From Membranipora membranacea (Eukaryota; Bryozoa; Gymnolaemata; Cheilostomatida; Membraniporidae): a DNA stretch of 64,000 bases. How positions within the stretch are numbered: the first letter of the stretch is position 1; every line of letters starts with the position of its first letter. The translations under genes were made by a program, and so were the position numbers. The notes under the pieces are model-generated. The model did not search any database and was not told the origin of the DNA. It saw only the letters and a program-made list of their open reading frames with translations. The stretch spans positions 5,518,001 through 5,582,000 of the forward strand of contig OU612071.1 of assembly GCA_914767715.1 (NCBI GenBank), given 5' to 3'. Below are positions 25,701 through 36,782 of this stretch, piece by piece.

Positions 25701-28700
25701 CATGAAATTCTTTTAGGTAAGTTGTGTTTTTATAATTTTAGCGATAGAGCCATAAACTTGTTACAGTTATATTTATCTAACCGAAAGCAGTTTGTCAAAA
25801 TCAATTGATCAGAGTCTAGCTTACAATCAATTACACCGGGGGTACCCCAGGGCTCAGTTTTAGGACCTTTACTATTTTTAATCTATACTTTTTCTCTCAA
25901 CTTTAACTAGATCTTGTTGGCTGATGATAAAAACCTTATCTGTGATAATCCTTTGTACAATCAAAATGAGCATTTGGAAGTCCAAGAATGGTGCTTGGCA
26001 TATAAACTTATCATTAACTTTGGTAAGACACAGCAAATTTTTAGAAACCCACAACAAAAAAAAGATAATCCAAGAAAACTTTGAGTTACCAATTTGAAAT
26101 ATAGTGGAACATTGCAAATTCTTAGGTGTAATGTTAGACTGATACTTTACTTTTAATTTTCACACATATTTCAATATTTCACGAAAAATAGCAGCGCCGT
26201 TGATGAGGTTTCGGTATTTGACAAAGTTTTTAGATGAAAAAATGATGATAAATTTGTGTTACACTTTCATATATCCTCACTTTATCTATGGCGTCGAATT
26301 TTGGGGTCATGCTCCAGATTCTCTAATTTCTAAACTTTTAATTTGTCAAAAGAAATCTCTGCGTATCATCCTGAAACAACCACCAAACTCTTATGTCTCC
26401 CATAGATTTTTGGAATTCCAAATCATGCCAATCTCAATATTATTCAAATTTCGACTTATCGTGTTTTACAAAAAACTATATTCTCAAGATCAATGTTTTT
26501 GATTGCCTGTTACCTCTTTGGTGAGCTTCCCTGGGACCTTCAGGATCTTTCTTGTGGGGTTTTACGGAGGCAGTTGGCGGCTCGCCTGTGGGTGCTGGAT
26601 TGCAGTTGATTGTTCGCCTTCTGTTCCCTTGGCAGCACATCTCTGCTATCGGGGACTACAGAGTGCTGAACGAGGCTGTCATAACTCTAGTTTCGAACTT
26701 TCTGATAAGCCCCTTTGTATATTTTAGTCGCTTTTTAAAAAAACCTTATTCGCCTTGTAATTATAAGACAATAAACACAAAAATTAGGGAAAACGACTCA
26801 GGTTAAGGTGTGTTTTATTTCTCTGTGAAGACAACTTTTCATGTTATCACCATATCAGAAATAATTATTGGATTTGGAATCGCCTAATTGTCATTTCCTA
26901 AGTCTGGTAGGTTGATTAACAAGTCATGACTCTTTGCTTGAACTGCGATACTTTTATATTCTTTGTCGAGTCTAAAATGTTTTTTTTTTCCGAATTTCCC
27001 ATCTATAGAAGATTTATTGTTTTTTGTTTGTAATGAAAACAAGAACAGTACAAATGGTGACTCTTCATCTATGCTGAAGAAACTGTAGGTTGAACTCTTA
27101 CCAACAGCACCCAACAGACCCCGGGGGAATTAAAACTTCGGTACACTGATATCTATTGGTCCTCACTTGGTGCTATTGATAATTCTAATATCACTCACTC
27201 ACTCACTCACCTGTCCTGTTAATATTCTTTTCTCAGATAGAACAAACTCACAGAGACTTACAGTGCTACCTGTCAGACCCTCAGCCAAAATTGAACCGGC
27301 CAGAAAATTGCACCACATGCACCATCATCACGTCACTGACCTCAAGCAGTCCTGAACCAAACATTATGGTTATTATTGCTGCTGGACATCTGTCATCGGT
27401 TCCTAGCTACACATGGTGTGGGCAGAATTCAATCTGGAAAATCTCTACTTTCCATACCAAATCACCATGTAAGGCCACCGAGCTAGCAAGTCAGGTGGAA
27501 AGCCAACCGACACGAACAGACCAGCAGCCTAAAACTCCTGCATATGCTGTCTTCGCCTCGGATTTCTTTCAGGGCTTTGAAGAAATCAAGAAAAATATGC
27601 GCCTTGAGCATGAGAATGTCTCATACTCGCATGGAAACGTAAAGCTGGTTATTGAAGATGACACAATACGTATTGTGTTGTGCTCAAGCGACGGTAAAAC
27701 CGAAACAGATGCAGTCAGGGGTGTATTTGGAGCTGGGCATGTAAGGAATTTGTTATTCTACACATAAAATCATGCTCTCACATTGTAAACTGATATCTGA
27801 ACATAACCAAATCTGCATGCAATATCATTGAACCTGTGTAACACCCTATTGTAGCCCTCACTGAGCAAAATCTTTGTCTTTATATACAAAAAAGTATTCA
27901 TAAACAAGTTAAGCTGCTCCTGGTAATTTGTTGGCATTCACAACATAAGGTTAACAGTTGTTATAAATCTATAAATATCAATATAAATCTATTTTCAGGC
28001 CAATGGCTGCTTCCATGTTCATGACTCTGATGATAGTGATGACAACTTAAGCAACTATTCTACAGATGATGTCTCTATGGCTCAATGTTTAGATGCGCTG
28101 AATGAACCTGAGGACAATCTTATGGTGACAGTCATACATACGTCAGTTGAGAACTCAGCGAACCGTGTTCTTATGCTGTATGAATGTATAGCAGGAAGCA
28201 TCAATAAAGACCCTGAGCAAAGAGGAGGAAGGGCTTGGTCAATCAACACCTTCATGAATAATGACATTCACAATCAAATTGTAGCTGTGTGGAAGAGCAG
28301 CTTCCTTCAAACAAGGTCTAAAGAGGAACAAATTCTGTGGGAGGAAAACTGCCCTGCTTTTGTTGTCACCAGTCACTTTCCATTCAGAGATGACTTGCGT
28401 AAGGCTGACGTAACACCCTTCGAGGTTCAAGAGGTCAACAAGCGACAGGCTGTGACTTTCTACCACCCAGAAGAGAAGTTGCTATACCTGAGAGTTTTTA
28501 AACCTCAAAGTCCATCTGATCAGGAGCACGGATTCCCCAACCAAGATCCTATCTCCACCCGTCTGATGCGTCAGCAGGTGAGTAATACTAGATGCACCAT
28601 TCATTGTCTACCAAGCTGTTTTGTACATACCGAAATACCAACAAAAGTATATCCTTTATAGATGCTTCTGTTATTGATGTTTCACGAAACATACTCATTG

Positions 28701-30435
28701 GCCAAATTTTGTAAGAATGACTAACAAATTTATATTACAGAACGACCCAACCCGTTACCCTAGACAGAGAGTTCTTGAGCAAGAGCAGGAACAGATATTC
28801 AGACAGCTTCGTGCTTTGGATACAAGCAACGGCAGTATGGATTCAAATAACACCCTGACTTTCATTGTTTTGAGCATGGTTAAAGAGAAGGAATGTAAAT
28901 TTGATGCTGCTTCTTCCGTATTTTGCTTTCGAGGAATCGTCTGCGATCAGGCACCAAAACTCTTCCACTTGGAGCTAAAAAAAAAACCTGGATGGACAAT
29001 CTCTACCCACTGGATCACTAATCCCCAGTTGTTTAAAATGATTAGCCAGCAATGGAACAAAACAGTAGAGGAGCTCAAGTCCTCCGCCCTACGTGAATTT
29101 GCAAAAACTGTCCCAGTTTTTGCTGAGATCGATCGCGAGCAACTTGACTTAATGAGTTCTGTGCAGCAATTCAAGCTTCCTGATTTCAACAACAGAGGCA
29201 ATGCCGAATTAGCTGGTGAACGTTGCATTATGAGCTACTCTTCAGCCAACCTAGTCTATACTTGCAAGATAGATTCGTCAGTTGCTGGAGATGGTGCAGT
29301 GTCTCTACAGCGGTACTACAGGAAAGTTGAAGAGCTCGAGGTAAGGAAGTATCACAAAACAGTTATCATTTCACTGCAAATTTGTTGTCACTGAGTCCCT
29401 AATGACCGTAACATTATTGAATCGGAATACTATTTTACTCCCTTTTCTGTGAGTATTACTTAAAATTGTATCTTTCAGCCTAGAAAACCAGTATATCAAC
29501 ATCAGAAGTTTCAACCACGCGATGTTACCGAAGTCCTTGACTTACCTGATGTTAAGAACAGTGAAATGCAGGAAAAAGGTGATAACTTCACAATGCATTC
29601 ACATCAAGTCAAAACGAAGCTCAAATATCCAAAGAAGGGCTGTAATAGGCCTATCAAATTTTCGAGTAAACCTGAACAGACTGTAGTTTGTATTGTGTCG
29701 AATGAGGTGCCACCATTCATTGACGAAAACTTATGCAATTCAGCCTACTATGACCCCATGAACAGCTGGGAATATGCAACCAAACAAATTGAAGCAAATG
29801 ATGATGGTCATCTTAGGCTCATGACCCATATCAAGAAGGACTGGGAAAATAATACAACAAACAAGGTTGCCCGTTTTGCACTTTTCGTGCAGACTCCTGT
29901 CGACACTAGGCTCAGCAGTGTCAGGCTCTGGCCTAATGAATCAGAAGTCCGCAACAGCGAAACTCTGCTTGATATCCATGCTCATAACGCTAGAACAAAA
30001 CCACTGCTGCGCCACGTCCTAGAAAATGAGGAAGTGAGGCCTGTTTTTGAGAGTATTGCAGCAAAGCACAAATCTTTGAAACGAAAGTATGCTCAGCCTA
30101 CAAACAGTGATGAGAGAATCAAGACAAAGCTTGAGTTAGATGATGAAGTCAAACGATTTTTTGAGATATTTTCAAATTTGGCCACCCTACCCATGTCCTT
30201 CAAATACGCAACAATGGGGATTGTCAATACTATTCTTCCAAGGCCCAATCATTTATGTCTGCCAGATGTAACAAGAGATGGGGCCTGCGCTCAAAGCCCG
30301 ACTCCCTCACAACGAACATTCCCAAGTAACAACAATGCTCATATCAAGTTTTCTAAATCTGGGGAAGAACCGAGACAAGTTAATATCGACATTTTGTGCG
30401 AGCTTATCGAGCTGTACAATGCAGAAAATATGTAA
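19768..30435 (+). CDS. unrecognised large multi-exon protein (about 1,035 residues seen, 5' end incomplete)
   Basis: Ten exons join without a stop: 19768-19941, 21009-21053, 22501-22567, 22851-22885, 24137-24212, 24744-24814, 27237-27740, 27999-28577, 28741-29340 and 29479-30435. The last four are long, highly coding-like and separated only by phase-0 introns. The six upstream exons are shorter and their phases fit; the weakest junction is the GTACGA donor at 21053. No ATG was found before 19768. The product is soluble-looking, with no signal peptide or membrane segment. It has a basic stretch (RRKRWRNRFLCERD), an acidic serine stretch (DSDDSDDNLSNYSTDD), a glutamate/glutamine-rich helix (RVLEQEQEQIFRQLRAL) and a basic KHKSLKRKYAQ segment near the C-terminus. 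I match it to no family. The DSDDSDD element resembles the phosphopeptide class bound by PIH1D1, its upstream neighbour, which may be coincidence. The final four exons are nearly certain; linking the first six to them is likely. Confidence 0.75.
22145..22423 (-). CDS. 92-residue open frame inside an intron, antisense; unrecognised
   Basis: An ATG-initiated frame encodes 92 residues with protein-like composition, including GYNGFQLKEQNKHIVVWEGP and a C-terminus of NMLYKDAV. It lies antisense in the intron between the exons at 21053 and 22501 of the plus-strand gene. No splice partner, domain or repeat relationship was recognised. It may be a remnant of a mobile element or a chance frame. Confidence 0.25.
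   Translation of the reverse strand: MHHGHVINNRIYQIKHGIFMIGYNGFQLKEQNKHIVVWEGPDMKVKALHAGCDFLIALVEQHLISKTILEQNAKTDIYSMFLQHNMLYKDAV
23700..23932. repeat. large hairpin-forming element in an intron
   Basis: Left-arm motifs ATGTAACACCATA, ACCAGTTGTACACCAGT and AACTGCTGCGC return inverted, in mirrored order, at the right as GCGCAGCAGTT, ACTGGTGTACAGTTGGT and TATCGTGTTACAT. The arms are about 100 bp with a 30-40 bp centre. There is no coding potential. Confidence 0.75.
25148..25206 (-). mobile_element. tRNA-derived SINE relic
   Basis: On the minus strand the sequence contains a box B motif, GGGTTCGATCC, in a tRNA-like context (GATCAAGTGATCCAGGG). The rest is too decayed to classify. Confidence 0.35.
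25290..26500 (+). mobile_element. degenerate non-LTR retrotransposon, reverse transcriptase region
   Basis: In several frames the translation shows a reverse-transcriptase series. It starts with IDKLDTKKPKG before the fingers, then IFLDFSKAFDIINHEIL (motif A), TPGVPQGSVLGPLLFLIY (motif B) and LADD in place of the catalytic YxDD (motif C). The C-terminal thumb-like region lies in the open frame 26200-26502 (YPHFIYGVEFWG). In-frame stops, frameshifts and an internal deletion make it non-functional. The motif set fits the CR1/jockey group of LINEs. It sits in the 2.4-kb intron between the exons ending 24814 and starting 27237. Confidence 0.85.
27191..27210 (+). repeat. TCAC microsatellite
   Basis: Five tandem TCAC units lie 26 bp before the acceptor of the exon at 27237. 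Confidence 0.7.
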
Positions 30436-32650
30436 AATCAGTCAGTCAATCAGTCAAAGAAATTCATATACGGCTCATAATCATTTTGCCATTGCCATGA
30501 ATTTTTGATTATGCCCAAATTTCATATTTCTCATTCAAGTAGAAAATTCATTAGGGAGGTAATCAGATGTTATTAAAAGTATCAAAGCTCATTTTCACAG
30601 GAATATTCAATCACCACCAAGGTTTGCTAAAACCAGGGATGTTCCAAAAACTGTTCATGTCGGCAATTTGTGTGAACTTCTGAATATTCTCATTAGTGAA
30701 AAGTTTGCCAACGTTCACTCTCATTATGGTTATATTTAGATTATGGATATTATATTGTTATATTTCCACAATCAGTCAACCAGCATTAACTTCTGTGGAT
30801 AGATCCAATCTGATATTATCCAAATTATTGTACTATCAAATCAAAGCTCATTTTTTACAGGAATATGTCATTATCACTATCAAATCATCCCTCTCTTATG
30901 ACCACCCATGTCTTTGTTCCATAATGTTTTCCTAGGTCAAGGCCAATAATATAAATCAATGACTAACTCTTTTAGTTGAGTGAGTTTTTTTTTACATTCA
31001 ATATTTTAATTTCCATCAAATTTGTTCTATTGCTTGTTGACTGACATTCTGACTTTCATTGTAGAAAAGTTTATATAACTGATTATTCCCATTAGAGACA
31101 AGTTCCCCACCTTTTGCTATCATTATGATCTCTAATTTTCACAGGATTATACCATGATCACTATTTAATCATCCATTCCTATTGACCGACCAAGACTACG
31201 GTCAATATTTGACCCTGAGGAAAGGTTAATCATTTGAAGCATTTGTTTTTAAAATCTACTTTGATTCTATGCTTATTGTTCACTGCCTTATTCTTTCAAT
31301 TAAATTTTTTTTAACATTCAAAATTTTATGCTTATCAAATTTGTTATATTGCTTGACAACTCTCCTTACACTGCTGTATCTCAATAACCAGGAATGATAT
31401 TGATTGTATTGATTTTTATCCAATTTTGACATACTTCAGGATTTTAATTGCTTATCTTTATCACTATTTTTTTTGTTCCAGCTTGCTTACTCTCTATTTC
31501 CCTTTTGCTGAAATCTAACAAAATAAATTCTGATTTTCGGACTTAAATATGTTTTATCAATTGACATAGGTATAAAAATTGATACTGGTAAAGTATTTAC
31601 TATACTCGATATATCCCACCCACTATAAATAAGAGATTATCCATTTTTGATAATTTTTCTGAAAAAATATTATTGATTATTGCAATAATCGAGAGTGATA
31701 TGCCATGTTAACTTTGGTACATCTCTCACATCTGTTCATAATGTTACTTCATTACTAGAGGCTGTCCGTTACTGTCAATATTGGTTAAATCCTGATCTAA
31801 TTTCACAGTCACATATGGATGGTGTGAGTATTATGTCTATGTTAGTGCTAACAACTTAAGTGTAAATGATTAATATCATAGTTCCTGATCATTACAAGCC
31901 CATACCAAACACCTAATGTGATGAATCAAAACTACGTTGTATATTAGTTGAAGACAGTTTGTGATAGTGCTATGTAAATTTGCCTCAAAATATCCTACCT
32001 ACCCACCTACCCACATAGCCACCAAACAGGAGAAATGCAAGTTTGCTAACGGATTGTGTTATTTCACCATTCCAAATAAGAACAGGTTCATGGCACATTT
32101 GAGCAAGCCTCCAATTCACTACCTTGAGCTGTGCACTCTTATCCCACAAGCTCTATGCTATCACCCTATGCAACGCATTGCATGTGTATGTTTCCTGACC
32201 TGACATGCTGGGGGTCGTTTGTATGTGGTGCTAAGCAATTTTACATATCTCTAATTTCTGCAGGCTTTAGGTAAACACAGTAATCCAATAAAACGCTAAA
32301 CCTTATATTGGTCAGTTGAAGGCTATCTCATTGATATCAAGTTTGGTATAGCCATCTCGGTAAGCGTCTTTGGTGTACACTTGAGACTGAGCAGGCCAGA
32401 TTGTATTTTGATCCTCCGCTTTAAAAAAATGACAATGAGCATGACATACCTCAGCATGTTGCAGTACAAGATGTCTTCATGTTGCACATTTATTCATTGA
32501 AATGAGACTGTTTACCCCTTTGTTGTATATCATATTTCGCATTTGGTATATCGCATATTCAATTTGGAAACCACATATTGCATACATGTATTGTAAATTA
32601 CATACTTTTACTGCATATAAAACTCAAATACAGTGTTTTACATAAATGAT
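30436..32650. other. AT-rich intergenic region
   Basis: This region separates convergent genes ending at 30435 (plus) and 32651 (minus). It is strongly AT-rich and contains repeated short phrases such as CAAAGCTCATTTT with ACAGGAATAT (about 30583 and 30842). I see no gene in it. Confidence 0.4.
32489..32494 (-). terminator. candidate polyadenylation signal of the collagen-C4-type gene
   Basis: AATAAA on the minus strand lies about 157 bp downstream of the stop codon at 32651-32653. Confidence 0.4.
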
Positions 32651-34206
32651 TTATCTGGTGCATACTGCACATGTAAGTTGTGTATCCTCATCATAAGGTG
32701 GGCAGTGACCCGTATCTCCTGATCCGCTGCAGTCTGCCTTTACAAAGTACAGGAGTGCACCATCATGATTGGCTGACATTCCTGTGATAAATGAGGGATT
32801 GTTTAATAGTTGTTATTCTCCTCTCCTCAATCAGTCTGCTTGGAATAAAAACCACTTTGGATAGAACCCACTTTTAGATATCATATAAATAAGAAAGAAT
32901 AGTTAAACTTTGCCAAAACATCCAGAACCAGTGCGGAATCGGATGAGACCTGCTTGAGGTACTGTTTCTGAATCGGTCACTTTATGATGGAGCTATAGTA
33001 ATGTTCGGCGCAAACTATTTACGAAAAATCTTATGCCTGAGCGATTGCTCCACTCAGTCAACCACTCAGTAGTTCAAGCAACTTAGTTTGGTTACAAGCA
33101 ACAATAAAATCCAGTTGTATCTGGTTGATTAACCCAATGTATGTATTCAGCCTGCTGTAGATAACTAGTAAAAGATTATGACATTGTTTTTTCTGTTTTA
33201 TCTATTGCATTTGACTTACCATGTATGTATTCAGGGAAGGCATCCACACAGAGATATGTAGAGGGTGTATAACCCATACTGTCTCCATTACTCATCAGAT
33301 AACCTTCAGACAGAGAGAAATACTAAAATATAGAGAATTGTATCGCATTTAACTCATGAAGACAAAATTTGTAAAGTTCTGATCACTTACAGCGTTTGTA
33401 GAATATCTGTATCTGAGTACAATGCTTACACACATTAATCACAAGAACTTTTCCATGTTGTTTTATTAGCATCATGGTCACATTGACCAATGTGACAATT
33501 TGGGCTATCGCTGAATGGTGTGATTTGTTCACCTTAAATGTCAGAGAGACCAAACTTCAGCAATATTGAGGTTCTCTTGCTGAATCTTCACATGATAAAG
33601 TAGAAAATGTGAATATAACGTGACATAGGAAAAGGGCCGGCCTAGCTAAAACTCTAGTAAAAATAGAAACGGCAATCCTAAAACTCACAAGCTTTCATTT
33701 GTGGCGGTAGTAGTTGTAAATCCAACTTATGCGTGCCAGACAATTACCAGCCTAATTTGTCTGCATCGTGCTCAGCTCCATTGTTATTGTTATTGGAGGG
33801 CAGCATGAGCTTCAGTTTATTTTCTTTGACTGATACAGGTTAAAGTTTGCTACTACGTAGCTTTGATTGCTACATCTCAGAGAATATCATACACTAAAAG
33901 ATTTAATAAAAGCTGGAGTTCTGTTCTGCTAGTTTTGGAGTGACATCATGTTAGCTAGCTTACTAAATTCAGCTCAGATAAAGTAAAGTGGGTGAGTGGA
34001 TGATAGCTAGAAATAATGTTTTAGTTGCTATATCATTTGAAAAAGAGGCCACTTTCCCTCCTGTGAAAACTTTACTTAACTTAAGGTAAAGCACAAACCT
34101 GAATATTCTTTTGTCCAGCTCGAGGGGCAGGAAGTGCGACCAGGGAGCATCATGGTTGCTGGTCTGGGAGCATAGCAGCGGGCACATGGGATATGTATAT
34201 ACACTG
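32651..34206 (-). CDS. C-terminal domain of a short-chain collagen C4-like secreted protein; 5' part not found
   Basis: Three exons join in phase: 34099 to about 34206, 33220-33303 and 32651-32781. They encode HIPCARCYAPRPATMMLPGR, then TSCPSSWTKEYSGYL, YLCVDAFPEYIHG, DGALLYFVKADC and CPPYDEDTQLTCAVCTR, then TAA. This order of motifs is the cysteine-rich C-terminal domain of sponge short-chain (spongin-type) collagen C4 and its animal relatives, where it follows a collagen triple helix and probably helps trimer assembly in the matrix. The first half of the usual domain, with its WGRTTCP and NYLCLP motifs, and any Gly-X-Y repeats were not found between 34206 and 36783, so the gene is incomplete or truncated. 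The first exon's acceptor lies at the outer edge of an inverted repeat (34199-34493). The domain match is strong; whether the gene is functional is uncertain. Confidence 0.7.
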
Positions 34207-34493
34207 CTGTGTACAGGATCCAGCATGTACTTTGGTTTCCAATTTCCGTTAATTCCCGTCTGTTTGAAACATAGAATTTAGCCTGTCACTGCACCACACT
34301 TTTTAGCTGTGCTCAGATCTGTGCAGTGTGATTGGAGGGCATAAGCATGTAAAATTTAATATGCTGTTTTCTGGTTCATTTTCTGTGTGTGGTCTTGCTT
34401 GTGTGCAAAGGTTAAATTCTGTGTTTCAAACAGACGGGAATTAACTGTGATTGAAAACCAAAGTGCATGTTGGATACTATAGACGGCAGTGTA
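34199..34493. repeat. inverted repeat with about 84-bp arms touching a coding exon
   Basis: The left arm (34199-34282) includes TTAATTCCCGTCTGTTTGAA and is matched in reverse by the right arm (34410-34493) with TTCAAACAGACGGGAATTAA. The arms are roughly 80% alike and enclose about 130 bp. The outer left end reaches the acceptor of the collagen-C4-type exon. Confidence 0.75.
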
Positions 34494-34719
34494 TGCCTCA
34501 CGGCCATGTCACTCTGAAGGATGATAACGCTGCAACAATTTAATGTGTTGGAAAGAGTCACTTAATAGCCTGAGCTGACATTAAAAAGAGCCTGAGCTTA
34601 GAACACCTAAAACACTACTATCTACTTGTTAGCACTAAGTGTGGAGACGCTGTTTTGATTTTTGTTCCAACCCTTAGGCTTCATGGTTATAATACGAGAT
34701 CTTAGTGTAACGCATCATA

Positions 34720-35066
34720 CCCTATAGGAGTTTAATTTAGCTAGAGCTTAATTTCGCTATCTGGACCTGGTACTAAATTTTGCTAGTACTAAATTTCACT
34801 AGTAGGCTTACTAGTGAAAATTAAAGAAAATATCCAAGCTGGGATTTGAACCCAGGGCATAATCCTCCATCTGATTGCAAGGCAGACACCTAGACCACTA
34901 CACCACACTACCTTGCATGTGTGGGTAACGTGTATTCCTGTATAATTGTACATTGTTTATGAAACTATGGTGAGTGAGTATAATTTAAGATACACTAAAT
35001 TTCAATACTTGGGCAATAACGCGAAAAGCGAATCCTAAATGCCGCGAAAACTAAACTCCTATAGGG
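34720..35066. mobile_element. 347-bp terminal-inverted-repeat element carrying a tRNA-Cys-like segment (family D, copy 1)
   Basis: The ends are CCCTATAGGAGTTTA and its exact inverse. Inside, short phrases such as TAAATTTCGCTAGTA repeat. On the minus strand 34840-34918 resembles a tRNA: box A-like GTGTAGTGGTCTAGGTGTC, an anticodon-loop-like CTTGCAATC with GCA, and a perfect T-arm CTGGGTTCAAATCCCAG. The acceptor stem is not closed, so it is not called as a working tRNA gene. A second, right-truncated copy lies at 63120-63310. Confidence 0.7.
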
Positions 35067-35156
35067 TGCATTCCAGGATGCATTGATGTTTCCGTCTACC
35101 ATATCGACAGAGAGAAGCAACTGCTAAAAACCTTCTATTGTGATGTTTAATTATAG

Positions 35157-35219
35157 GAGCTTGAAGCTAAAAGGGTACAACTAGAAATACTAAGAGTGAA
35201 TCGAGAAGCACAACTTAAG
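35157..35219 (+). CDS. isolated coiled-coil-like candidate exon
   Basis: A 63-bp stretch between TTATAG and GTTAGA is open in phase 0 and encodes a charged helix, ELEAKRVQLEILRVNREAQL. No partner exon on the plus strand was found, and it lies between two minus-strand genes. It may be an exon of an unrecognised gene or chance. Confidence 0.2.
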
Positions 35220-35285
35220 GTTAGAAACTAAAGTGTCAGAGGTTTTTTAGTATAAGCATACAAAATACAGGCAAAACTTTATGTA

Positions 35286-35500
35286 CGTACTCGTTACCCC
35301 CCCCCCCCCCCAGTTAGAGTCATCGTACGCGGTATATTCACAGGCAGATAGAGTCGTCGTACTCGGTATATTTCCAGGCAGATAGAGTCGTCGTACTCGT
35401 TACCCCCCCCCTCCCTGCCCAGTTAGAGTCGTCGTACTCGGTATATTCACAGGCAGATAGAGTCAGCGTACTCGTTTTAGAGAGTCGGCGCACTCAGTAT
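35286..35500 (+). repeat. tandem repeat of about 43-bp units with poly-C runs
   Basis: The phrases AGATAGAGTCGTCGTACTCG and GTATATTCACAGGCAGATAG recur four to five times. They are interrupted by two runs of C residues preceded by GTACTCGTTA. Confidence 0.8.
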
Positions 35501-35719
35501 AAAGAGGCAATGTGCGTGGTTGCAGTGGCGGGTATCGCCGCCTTAGGGTAACCCCCTCAAACTCCTCTACGACTGCAACATGCACAAAACTGTCTGGTAG
35601 CGTTCCAGATTGCAGTCAATGTGTTAGTTCTTACCTGATTGGATGTAAGGATCCAAACGCCAGGCAATCAAAGCCAACACATTGTCTAGTTACCTCAAAT
35701 TGCTATAGAAGAACAGAAT

Positions 35720-36780
35720 AAGTGAAACTGTTTCTCAAGTTTATTTTCAATATAGCTACTATCTTACATGTGACAATGAAGTTGACAACAAATTGGACAC
35801 ATTTTAAAACTCTAAAAATAGACAAACTCTCTTATGGCATTATAATATCACAAAAATAGCGAGCACATTTCTGTCATTTGAGCAAAGTGTTGGTGTTGTC
35901 TTGATTCGACTTTATGCGTCCTCCTAACTTAATCCTGCTTGATTTGAAAACATCTAAAATTGGACGAATATATGAAAATAAAACTAAACATCAGAATGTC
36001 GCTTATTGAGAGCAATTATAAAAGGTCAACTTTGACACACTATATGGCAGTCGTAACTTTGGTGATAGCCTTAGGTGTTCACAAGAACCCATCGATTGAG
36101 GGGCAGATGTTATTACGGTCCCCAGTCTGGATGGATAGTGAAGTGAAGTGGTCTAACTTTCTGAGGCTGAGTGTAGTGTGACCTCTCGTTATCAGCTCTA
36201 TTTGCCTGTCTGTAGGCTGGCAGGTGATGCCAGCTCTGTAGCTCTTGCCTACAACAGGATAGGATCAGAGATAGCTGAGTGTTAGTGGCGTCGGATTTGG
36301 TATCATAAGGTCAAGCCCAACCGCGTGCACTGTTTGTCTAGTACTACCTAATTTGGCTGTTGTGGGCCATTCACCCTAGTCAACCAGGAAAGTAAAAACC
36401 GGCTATGGCAAGCCACATTGCAATAACCTTCAAATTAATGAAGTTGCGATTATCTCTCCTAAAAGAAACAGCAGTTTTGTCAAAAGATTGATCACTATTT
36501 GCGTGGTAGGAAATGTTGATCTGTAGTATTATGATGTTTATTCCATCTCTGCAATGGTACTGAAGTAGTTACTGGTAGTTGTTATTTTGCACACAAGATG
36601 ATGGTGGTGGAGGTCAAATATGGGCAGCGAATTTTGGAGGCTGTTGAGCACATCAACTCTTGGCCGAAGAAAATTTTATTGATTGGGCAGGGGAGATAAA
36701 GCTTGCATTTAAACGTTTAACAGAACAGTTGTCCTCTCACATGGTTTTCTAAAGGATTCCGTCTTTGCATGAATGGGGAG
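35720..36780. other. intergenic stretch
   Basis: I see no convincing exon. Near 36240-36420 there is sequence resembling SINE body fragments (GGCCATTCACCCTAGTCAAC). Poly-A signals for the minus-strand gene ending at 36783 lie near 36674-36680. Confidence 0.35.
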
Positions 36781-36782
36781 TC

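Noticed and set aside
34840-34918. Apparent tRNA-Cys gene on the minus strand
   Set aside because: It lies inside an inverted-repeat element with a diverged second copy, and the acceptor stem is not convincing.
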